From Sulfurimicrobium sp964552675 (lineage in GTDB: Bacteria; Pseudomonadota; Gammaproteobacteria; Burkholderiales; Sulfuricellaceae): a stretch of DNA of 64,000 bases. This document shows, one piece after another, positions 50,762 through 57,824 of this stretch (its first letter is position 1; each line of letters opens with the position of its first letter). The stretch covers positions 113,880 through 177,879 of the forward strand of contig CAZKHJ010000003.1 of NCBI GenBank assembly GCA_964552675.1, written 5' to 3'. A model generated the notes under the pieces. That model saw nothing but the letters and a program-made list of their open reading frames with translations. It had not been told where the DNA came from and made no database searches. Both the position numbers and the translations under genes were made by a program.

Positions 50762-51586
50762 ATGAGCAACTGCAACATTCCCTGTGATGGAACCACTGCT
50801 GCCTGTGAAATCGAGGATGTCCAGTCCTTTGCCGATACCCGCCAGCTGGCAATCGACAAGGTGGGCATCAAATCGATCCGCCACCCGATCAAGGTCGCGG
50901 ACAAGAGCGAGGGCGTGCAGCACACCGTTGCCGTATTCAACATGTACGTGCACCTGCCGCATAACTTCAAGGGTACCCACATGTCGCGCTTCGTCGAGAT
51001 CCTCAACGGCTACGAGCGCGAGATTTCAGTAGAAAATTTCGAAACCATGCTACGCGAGATGGTGGTGCGCCTGGAAGCCGAGTCCGGCCACGTGGAAATG
51101 ACTTTCCCCTATTTCATCAACAAGAAGGCGCCGATTTCCGGGGTGCAGAGCCTGCTCGACTATGAAGTGACCTTCATTGGTGAAATCCTCGATGGCCAAT
51201 ACCGCCAGACCATGAAGGTCATCGTGCCGGTGACCAGCCTGTGCCCCTGCTCCAAGAAAATATCCGATTACGGCGCGCACAATCAGCGTTCCCATGTCAC
51301 GGTCACGGCGCGCACCAACGAGATGGTGTGGATCGAGGACATCGTGCGCATGGTGGAAGATCAGGCCTCATGCGAGCTGTTCGGCCTGCTCAAGCGTCCG
51401 GACGAGAAATATGTCACCGAACGTGCCTACGACAATCCCAAATTTGTCGAGGACATGGTGCGCGACGTGGCGGCGGTGTTCAATGCCGACAAGCGTGTGG
51501 ATGCCTATATCATCGAATCCGAGAATTTCGAGTCGATCCACAACCACTCGGCCTATGCCCTGATCGAGAAGGACAAAACCAGATAA
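50762..51586 (+). CDS. folE2: GTP cyclohydrolase FolE2 (type IB)
   Basis: A 274-residue enzyme converting GTP to dihydroneopterin triphosphate for folate and queuosine-type products. It has the FolE2 active-site block SLCPCSKKISDYGAHNQRSH near 158-177 and the later YDNPKFVEDMVRDVA. Unlike FolE it can use metals other than zinc. ATG 50762 (MSNCNIPCDG) is used; a longer frame upstream overlaps the promoter. Confidence 0.95.
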   Translation: MSNCNIPCDGTTAACEIEDVQSFADTRQLAIDKVGIKSIRHPIKVADKSEGVQHTVAVFNMYVHLPHNFKGTHMSRFVEILNGYEREISVENFETMLREMVVRLEAESGHVEMTFPYFINKKAPISGVQSLLDYEVTFIGEILDGQYRQTMKVIVPVTSLCPCSKKISDYGAHNQRSHVTVTARTNEMVWIEDIVRMVEDQASCELFGLLKRPDEKYVTERAYDNPKFVEDMVRDVAAVFNADKRVDAYIIESENFESIHNHSAYALIEKDKTR

Positions 51587-51605
51587 GAGGCAGGTTTCTG
51601 GCGCG

Positions 51606-52259
51606 TCAGTACCGCTTGGTCAGTACCATGCGGTCGCCCTCGCGTTTCATGTCCACGCGGTTGAGGAAGCTCATGCCCAGCAGTACCACTGGCATGGCGC
51701 TGTCGTGCACCGTGCCAGTGATGCCATTGAGCGTGATATCACCCACTTTCACGCTGTTCAGACTGACGCGGTAAACCGGCACGACCCCGTTGGCAGTTGC
51801 CGACAGGCCGCGTTCTCCCCGCTTGTAGTCGATCCCCAGGCGCTTGGCTTCGGTGCTGCCCATGGCTACGGTGGTGGCGCCGGTGTCGACCAGGAAGCGG
51901 ATCGCGCTGCCGTTGATGCTGCCCATGGTGACGAAATGGCCCTGGGAGTCGGCAATCAGGGTAACGCTGGCATTGCCGCCGGAATCCTGGGCACCTCCAC
52001 CCGAGGTGCCTTGCCCCAGGCCCAGAGACAGGCGCTGTCCATCCACTTCCAGCACCGCCTGGTTCGAGTCCGCGCTGATCAGTTTGACGCCTTCCGGTGT
52101 CTTGTCTCCAACCTTGAGCAGTTTTTGTGGGCCGCCATTGACGGTGATGAGCGCCCTGCCGCTAAACAAGCCTGCCACGCTGACATCGGTGGCGATGGAA
52201 GATAGCGGAAACAGCAGCGCCCCGACGAGAGTCAGGCTAGAATAAGACTTTTTCATCAT
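51606..52259 (-). CDS. Retropepsin-like (clan AA) aspartic protease, exported
   Basis: A 217-residue protein with a signal peptide (MMKKSYSSLTLVGALLFPLS). An N-terminal part of about 70 residues (KVGDKTPEGVKLISADSNQA) precedes the protease domain, which has the catalytic aspartate in FLVDTGATTVAMG (Asp125) and VVLLGMSFLNR at the end. The family forms dimers like retroviral proteases. Its substrate is unknown. Two adjacent ATG codons (52259 and 52256) could both serve. It converges on folE2. Confidence 0.85.
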   Translation of the reverse strand: MMKKSYSSLTLVGALLFPLSSIATDVSVAGLFSGRALITVNGGPQKLLKVGDKTPEGVKLISADSNQAVLEVDGQRLSLGLGQGTSGGGAQDSGGNASVTLIADSQGHFVTMGSINGSAIRFLVDTGATTVAMGSTEAKRLGIDYKRGERGLSATANGVVPVYRVSLNSVKVGDITLNGITGTVHDSAMPVVLLGMSFLNRVDMKREGDRMVLTKRY

Positions 52260-52278
52260 TTTATAGGGAGTCCTGGAA

Positions 52279-52986
52279 ATGAAACCCGTTGCGATATTCC
52301 GTCACGCCCGGAGCGAAGGTCCGGGTTATTTTGCCACATTCCTGGAAGAAAAAAATATTCCCTGGCGCCTGGTCGAAATTGATGCCGGCGAGACGCCGCC
52401 GGCGGATGTGCATGCCTTTTCCGGCCTGGTCTTCATGGGCGGGCCGATGAGCGTGAATGATGATCTGCCGTGGATTCCTCCGGCGCTGGAACTGATTCGT
52501 CAGGCGGTGGCGGCGGAAATCCCGGTGATGGGGCATTGTCTTGGCGGGCAGCTGATAGCCAAGGCATTGGGTGGCACGGTGGGCCGCAATCCGGTCAAGG
52601 AAATTGGCTGGGGCGAGGTGGCAGTGGTGAATGATCCGGCGGCGAAAACATGGTTTGGTGACTCGACGGCATTTACGGCCTTTCACTGGCATGGCGAGAC
52701 TTTTTCCCTGCCGCCCGGTGCGATCAATATCCTGTCCAGCGCGCATTGCGCCAATCAGGCTTTTGCCCTGGGTAAACACCTGGCCATGCAGTGTCATGTG
52801 GAAATGACTGCCGAAATGGTGAAGGAGTGGTGCGGAATCGGGGCGGGGGAAATTGCTGCCGCCCTGAGCAGCCCCGGTGTGCAACAGCCCGAAGCGATTC
52901 AGGAAAATCTGCCGGAACGTGTAAAAGAACTGAATGCCCATGCGGCCGCCGTTTATGGCCACTGGATACAGGGCTTGGTACATTGA
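52279..52986 (+). CDS. Class I glutamine amidotransferase-like protein
   Basis: A 235-residue GATase1 protein. The catalytic triad is visible as Cys87 in VMGHCLGGQLI and His/Glu in CHVEMT near 172. Stand-alone members (YfeJ-like) release ammonia from glutamine or act on related amides such as gamma-glutamyl compounds; the partner or substrate is unknown. ATG 52279 has GGGAG upstream. Divergent from the aspartic protease gene. Confidence 0.82.
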   Translation: MKPVAIFRHARSEGPGYFATFLEEKNIPWRLVEIDAGETPPADVHAFSGLVFMGGPMSVNDDLPWIPPALELIRQAVAAEIPVMGHCLGGQLIAKALGGTVGRNPVKEIGWGEVAVVNDPAAKTWFGDSTAFTAFHWHGETFSLPPGAINILSSAHCANQAFALGKHLAMQCHVEMTAEMVKEWCGIGAGEIAAALSSPGVQQPEAIQENLPERVKELNAHAAAVYGHWIQGLVH

Positions 52987-53092
52987 GCGCGGGGTTGTTA
53001 AGCCGGGCCGGCAATCTGTTGTTTACGTCTTTGTAATTGTTCGCGTGATGGCGACTGTGCAATAATTTACCCTTTTCCCAAATTTCAGTCTC

Positions 53093-54496
53093 ATGAGCGC
53101 ACAAACGCTGTACGACAAACTGTGGCAGTCCCATGTAGTGCATACCGAAGCGGATGGCACCGCGCTGCTGTATATCGATCGACATCTGCTGCACGAGGTG
53201 ACCAGTCCGCAGGCCTTCGAGGGCTTGCGCCTGGCGGGTCGCAAGCCGTGGCGGCTGTCGGCCAATCTGGCGGTGGCGGATCACAATGTCCCGACGACGG
53301 ATCGCACCCAGGGCATTGCCGACCCTGTTTCGCGCCTGCAGGTGGATACGCTGGATCAGAACTGCGCTGAATTCGGCATTGCCGAGTTCAGGATGAGCGA
53401 CGTGCGCCAGGGTATCGTGCACGTCATCGGCCCGGAACAGGGCGCAACGCTGCCCGGCATGACGGTGGTGTGCGGCGATTCGCATACCAGCACGCATGGG
53501 GCGTTTGCCGCGCTGGCGCATGGGATCGGCACCTCCGAGGTGGAGCATGTGCTGGCCACCCAGTGTTTGCTGCAGAAGAAATCCAGGGCCATGCTGGTCA
53601 AGGTCGAAGGTGTCTTGAGCAAAGGCGTGACGGCCAAGGATATCGCCCTGGCGGTGATCGGCAGGATCGGCACGGCCGGGGGTACCGGCTATGCCATCGA
53701 GTTTGCCGGCACGGCGATTCGCGCGCTTTCCATGGAAGGACGGATGACCCTGTGCAACATGGCGATCGAGGCAGGTGCGCGTGCCGGCATGGTGGCGGTG
53801 GACGATATTACCCTCGACTATGTCAAAGGCCGCCCATTCTCGCCTGCGGCAGAACAATGGGATCAGGCCGTGGCCTACTGGCGCACCCTGCACAGCGATG
53901 AAGGCGCCCATTTCGACCAGGTAGTAGAGCTGGATGGCGCCGCCATCAAACCCCAGGTGACCTGGGGCACTTCGCCGGAAATGGTGGTGACGATCGATGA
54001 CCAGGTGCCGGACCCTGCTCGCGAAAGCGATCCGGTCAAACGGGGAGGCATGGAGCGTGCGCTGGCCTATATGGGCCTGCAAGCCAATACACCGATCAAT
54101 CAGATCGCTGTGGACAAGGTGTTCATCGGCTCCTGCACCAATTCCCGCATCGAGGATTTGCGCGCGGCCGCAGCGGTGGCCAAGGGCAGAAAGAAGGCCG
54201 ATACGGTGAAGCTGGCGCTGGTGGTGCCGGGTTCCGGCCTGGTCAAACGGCAGGCCGAGCAGGAAGGCCTGGACCAGATTTTTCGTGCTGCCGGTTTCGA
54301 GTGGCGCGAGCCGGGCTGTTCCATGTGCCTGGCGATGAATGCCGACCGGCTGGAGCCGGGAGAGCGCTGTGCTTCCACTTCCAACCGAAATTTCGAGGGA
54401 CGGCAGGGGCCGGGCGGGCGAACCCATCTGGTCAGCCCGGAAATGGCGGCCGCAGCGGCGGTTGCCGGGCATTTCGTGGATGTCAGAACTTTTTGA
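53093..54496 (+). CDS. leuC: 3-isopropylmalate dehydratase large subunit
   Basis: A 467-residue aconitase-family protein. The [4Fe-4S] ligands are in IGSCTNSRIEDL and EPGCSMCLAMN, and CGDSHTSTHGAFAALA is also conserved. With LeuD it moves the hydroxyl of isopropylmalate in leucine synthesis. It is first of the group leuC / lipoprotein / leuD / leuB / asd. No leader peptide with leucine codons was seen upstream. Confidence 0.97.
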   Translation: MSAQTLYDKLWQSHVVHTEADGTALLYIDRHLLHEVTSPQAFEGLRLAGRKPWRLSANLAVADHNVPTTDRTQGIADPVSRLQVDTLDQNCAEFGIAEFRMSDVRQGIVHVIGPEQGATLPGMTVVCGDSHTSTHGAFAALAHGIGTSEVEHVLATQCLLQKKSRAMLVKVEGVLSKGVTAKDIALAVIGRIGTAGGTGYAIEFAGTAIRALSMEGRMTLCNMAIEAGARAGMVAVDDITLDYVKGRPFSPAAEQWDQAVAYWRTLHSDEGAHFDQVVELDGAAIKPQVTWGTSPEMVVTIDDQVPDPARESDPVKRGGMERALAYMGLQANTPINQIAVDKVFIGSCTNSRIEDLRAAAAVAKGRKKADTVKLALVVPGSGLVKRQAEQEGLDQIFRAAGFEWREPGCSMCLAMNADRLEPGERCASTSNRNFEGRQGPGGRTHLVSPEMAAAAAVAGHFVDVRTF

Positions 54497-54519
54497 TCTT
54501 GAATTTTTGGAGCAAAACC

Positions 54520-54675
54520 ATGAAAAAAATTGCTGCTTTGATTTCATTTAAATCTTTTGCGCTGGCTGCATTCGTTGCGGCTGCCCTGATCAGCCTGAGC
54601 GGTTGCAATACTGTGCAGGGGATGGGCAGGGATATCGAGCGTGGCGGGCAGGCCATCGAGAAAGCGGCCAAATAA
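54520..54675 (+). CDS. Entericidin A/B-family small lipoprotein
   Basis: A 51-residue protein with a lipoprotein signal ending in the lipobox LSGC (cysteine near 29), followed by NTVQGMGRDIERGGQAIEKA, the entericidin pattern. It would be lipidated and anchored in the membrane. ATG 54520 has GGAG about 8 bases upstream. The TAA overlaps the ATG of leuD. Entericidins are linked to stationary-phase lysis in E. coli; a function inside a leucine operon is not known, but I recall this placement in other betaproteobacteria. Confidence 0.88.
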   Translation: MKKIAALISFKSFALAAFVAAALISLSGCNTVQGMGRDIERGGQAIEKAAK

Positions 54676-55313
54676 TGGAGGCTTTTCACAAGCTCGCGGG
54701 ATTGGTGGCGCCGCTGGATCGTGCCAATGTGGATACCGATGCCATTATTCCCAAGCAGTTCCTGAAATCCATCAAACGCAGTGGTTTAGGACCTAACGCC
54801 TTTGATGAATGGCCTTATCTAGACCATGGTGAACCGGGTATGGATAATTCCGCCCGCCCCCTCAATCCTGATTTCGTGCTCAACCAGCCACGTTATCAGG
54901 GCGCGCAGATTTTGCTGGCAAGGGAAAATTTCGGTTGCGGGTCGAGCCGTGAGCATGCGCCCTGGGCGCTGCTGGATTATGGCTTTCGCGCCATCATCGC
55001 GCCCAGCTTTGCCGATATTTTTTTCAACAACTGCTTCAAGAATGGCATCCTGCCCATCGTGCTGGATGCGATGGATGTGGGCCGGCTGTTCAGTGAGACC
55101 TTTGCCCACGATGGCTACCGCCTGACGGTCGATCTGGACGCGCAAAGCGTAACCACGCCTGGCGGACAGGTGTTCGGTTTCGCGGTGGACAGTTTCCGCA
55201 AGTATTGCCTGCTGAACGGCCTGGACGACATCGGCCTGACCCTGCAGCATGCGGACAAGATCAAGGCTTATGAAGCGCGCCGGCGCCAGTCTGAGCCATG
55301 GGTGTTTACATAA
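54675..55313 (+). CDS. leuD: 3-isopropylmalate dehydratase small subunit
   Basis: A 212-residue protein. It has NVDTDAIIPKQFLKSIKR near 18-35 and LARENFGCGSSREHAPWAL near 80-98, the swivelling active-site loop of aconitase-like small subunits. It is the partner of LeuC. Its ATG overlaps the stop of the lipoprotein gene, so all three are translated from one message. Confidence 0.96.
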   Translation: MEAFHKLAGLVAPLDRANVDTDAIIPKQFLKSIKRSGLGPNAFDEWPYLDHGEPGMDNSARPLNPDFVLNQPRYQGAQILLARENFGCGSSREHAPWALLDYGFRAIIAPSFADIFFNNCFKNGILPIVLDAMDVGRLFSETFAHDGYRLTVDLDAQSVTTPGGQVFGFAVDSFRKYCLLNGLDDIGLTLQHADKIKAYEARRRQSEPWVFT

Positions 55314-55318
55314 AGACA

Positions 55319-55391
55319 AACCGCAAAGGCGCTAAGGCGCAAAGAGTTGCAGAGAACGAATGTGGCTGTTTTCCTCTGCGCCTTAGCGGTT
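55319..55391. repeat. Intergenic hairpin with AACCGC ends between leuD and leuB
   Basis: CGCTAAGGCGCA (55330-55341) pairs perfectly with TGCGCCTTAGCG (55377-55388), with AACCGC and GCGGTT outside. No T-run follows. It shares the ACCGCAAAGG core with the sequence at 14622-14735 and may belong to a dispersed repeat family. Confidence 0.5.
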
Positions 55392-55414
55392 CAATCAGTA
55401 TCAAGGGTTAAAAA

Positions 55415-56479
55415 ATGAAAATCGCAGTATTGCCCGGTGATGGTATCGGGCCGGAAATCGTCGCCCAGGCAGTGAAGGTACTGAAAGCCCTGGCCAGCGA
55501 CGGCATGAAAATCGAGCTGGAACAGGCGCACATTGGCGGCGCCGGTTACGATGCGGCAGGCGATCCCCTGCCGGAAGCCACCATGAAGCTGGCCCAGGCT
55601 TCCGATGCCGTGCTGCTGGGGGCGGTGGGCGGCTGGGAATATGACAAGCTGCCGCGCCCGATGCGTCCCGAGCAGGGTTTGCTGCGTATCCGCAAGGGCA
55701 TGGGGGTATTCGCCAACCTGCGTCCGGCACTGCTTTATCCTGAATTGGCGAGCGCTTCCACGCTCAAGCCGGAAGTGGTGTCCGGGCTGGACATCATGAT
55801 CGTGCGCGAACTCACCGGCGACATCTACTTCGGCCAGCCGCGCGGCGTGCACACCAATGAGCAGGGCGAGCGCGAAGGCATCAACACCATGCGCTACAGC
55901 GAATCGGAAATTCGCCGCATCGCCAAGGTGGGCTACGAAATCGCCATGAAGCGCAGCCGCAAGCTGTGTTCGGTGGACAAGGCCAACGTGCTGGAAACCA
56001 CGGAGCTGTGGCGCGAGATCGTCACCGGCATGAACAGGGATTACCCGGAAGTCGAGCTGTCGCACATGTACGTGGACAATGCCGCGATGCAGCTGATCCG
56101 CAATCCCAAGCAGTTCGACGTGATGATCACCGGCAATATCTTCGGCGATATCCTGTCCGACGAGGCTTCCATGCTCACCGGCTCCATCGGCATGCTGCCT
56201 TCAGCCTCGCTCGATGCCAACAACAAGGGGCTGTACGAGCCGAGCCACGGTTCGGCGCCGGACATCGCCGGCAAGGATATCGCCAACCCGCTGGCCACCA
56301 TTCTTTCGGCGGCGATGATGCTGCGCTATACCTTCAACAACGAGGAAGGTGCGGCCCGCATCGAGAACGCAGTGAAAAAAGTGCTGGCCCAGGGCTATCG
56401 CACGGTGGATATTTACACCGAGGGAACCAACAAGACGTCATGCAGCGCGATGGGCGACGCGGTCGTGGCGGCGCTGTAA
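55415..56479 (+). CDS. leuB: 3-isopropylmalate dehydrogenase
   Basis: A 354-residue dehydrogenase that oxidises and decarboxylates 3-isopropylmalate with NAD. It has LPGDGIGPEIV at the start, the substrate block around VRELTGDIYFGQPRG, and MYVDNAAMQLIRNPKQFDV, followed by NIFGDILSDEASMLTGSIGM. Length and motifs are complete. It follows leuD after the hairpin and precedes asd by 30 bases. Confidence 0.97.
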   Translation: MKIAVLPGDGIGPEIVAQAVKVLKALASDGMKIELEQAHIGGAGYDAAGDPLPEATMKLAQASDAVLLGAVGGWEYDKLPRPMRPEQGLLRIRKGMGVFANLRPALLYPELASASTLKPEVVSGLDIMIVRELTGDIYFGQPRGVHTNEQGEREGINTMRYSESEIRRIAKVGYEIAMKRSRKLCSVDKANVLETTELWREIVTGMNRDYPEVELSHMYVDNAAMQLIRNPKQFDVMITGNIFGDILSDEASMLTGSIGMLPSASLDANNKGLYEPSHGSAPDIAGKDIANPLATILSAAMMLRYTFNNEEGAARIENAVKKVLAQGYRTVDIYTEGTNKTSCSAMGDAVVAAL

Positions 56480-56509
56480 CCATTTATTAATGATTTGAGG
56501 CTGAAAAAA

Positions 56510-57622
56510 ATGATGAAAGTAGGTCTGATCGGCTGGCGCGGCATGGTGGGTTCGGTGCTGATGCAGCGCATGCGCGAAGAAAAGGATTTTGATGTCATTG
56601 ACCCGGTGTTCTTCACCACCTCCAATCCCGGTGGCAAGGGGCCCGATGTCGGCAAGGACGTGCCGCCGCTCAAGGATGCAAAAGACATCAACGAGCTCAA
56701 GGCCATGGACGCCATCATCTCCTGCCAGGGGGGCGACTACACCAAGGAAGTGTACGGCGACCTGCGCGCCGCCGGCTGGAACGGTTACTGGATCGACGCC
56801 GCCTCCACCCTGCGCATGAAAGATGACGCCATCATCATCCTCGACCCGGTCAACAAGAACGTGATCAAGGACGGTCTGGCCAAGGGCGTCAAAACCTATG
56901 TCGGTGGCAACTGCACCGTCAGCCTGATGCTGATGGCCATCGGCGGCCTGTTCGACCAGGGCCTGATCGAGTGGATCAGCCCGATGACCTACCAGGCCGC
57001 TTCCGGCGCCGGCGCGCGCAACATGCGCGAACTGATCCAGCAGATGGGCGCGATCAACGGCGAGGTCAAGCCGCTGCTGGACGATCCGGCTTCCGCTATT
57101 CTTGAGATCGACCGCAAGGTGGCCGACTTCATCCGCTCCGACCGCTACCCCGTGGATGCCTGGCCAGTGCCGCTGGCCGGTTCGCTGATCCCCTGGATCG
57201 ACGTGGCGCTCGAATCCGGCCAGAGCAAGGAAGAGTGGAAAGCGCAGGTGGAGTGCAACAAGATTCTCGGCCGCTCCGGCAACCAGATTCCGATCGACGG
57301 CCTGTGCGTGCGCATCGGCGCGATGCGCTGCCACAGCCAGGCGCTGACCATCAAGATGACGAAAGATGTGCCGCTCGACGAGATCCACGGCATCATCGCC
57401 GCGCACAACCAGTGGGTAAAGGTAGTGCCGAACGATCGCCAGATCACCATGGAGCAGCTGACCCCGGCGGCGGTGACCGGCACCCTGACCGTGCCGGTGG
57501 GCCGCATGCGCAAACTCAACATGGGCCCGCAGTATCTCTCCGCCTTCACTGTCGGTGACCAGTTGCTGTGGGGCGCGGCCGAACCGCTGCGCCGCATGCT
57601 GCGTATCCTGATCGAAGCCTGA
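56510..57622 (+). CDS. asd: Aspartate-semialdehyde dehydrogenase
   Basis: A 370-residue enzyme that reduces aspartyl phosphate to aspartate semialdehyde for lysine, methionine, threonine and diaminopimelate. It has VGLIGWRGMVGSVLMQRM at the start, the active cysteine in GGNCTVSLMLMA near 134, and YQAASGAGARNMRELI. It is the gammaproteobacterial-type longer Asd. ATG 56510 has GAGG nine bases upstream; ATG 56513 is possible. A terminator follows. Confidence 0.96.
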   Translation: MMKVGLIGWRGMVGSVLMQRMREEKDFDVIDPVFFTTSNPGGKGPDVGKDVPPLKDAKDINELKAMDAIISCQGGDYTKEVYGDLRAAGWNGYWIDAASTLRMKDDAIIILDPVNKNVIKDGLAKGVKTYVGGNCTVSLMLMAIGGLFDQGLIEWISPMTYQAASGAGARNMRELIQQMGAINGEVKPLLDDPASAILEIDRKVADFIRSDRYPVDAWPVPLAGSLIPWIDVALESGQSKEEWKAQVECNKILGRSGNQIPIDGLCVRIGAMRCHSQALTIKMTKDVPLDEIHGIIAAHNQWVKVVPNDRQITMEQLTPAAVTGTLTVPVGRMRKLNMGPQYLSAFTVGDQLLWGAAEPLRRMLRILIEA

Positions 57623-57653
57623 CGGCATTCGGGGGATGCCCGCTAAGCCCGGA

Positions 57654-57687
57654 AAAAGCCCATCGTGCATAACGATGGGCTTTTTTA
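57654..57687 (+). terminator. Rho-independent terminator after asd
   Basis: GCCCATCGT and ACGATGGGC form the stem, followed by six T. It closes the leuC-to-asd group. Confidence 0.88.
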
Positions 57688-57824
57688 TTAACTGAAGTTA
57701 GCATGAAAGTCGAAGGTGTTGTTTTTATGCACACTTCGCGCATACCTGACAGACAAGTTTAGCTTGCATCCCTAACTATATGATGTTAAGTTAAATACCC
57801 TAGCCAAAATATCATGAGGGTGGC

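Noticed and set aside
52724..54547. 607-codon minus-strand frame across leuC
   Set aside because: Antisense to a complete leuC with iron-sulfur ligands; no family features.
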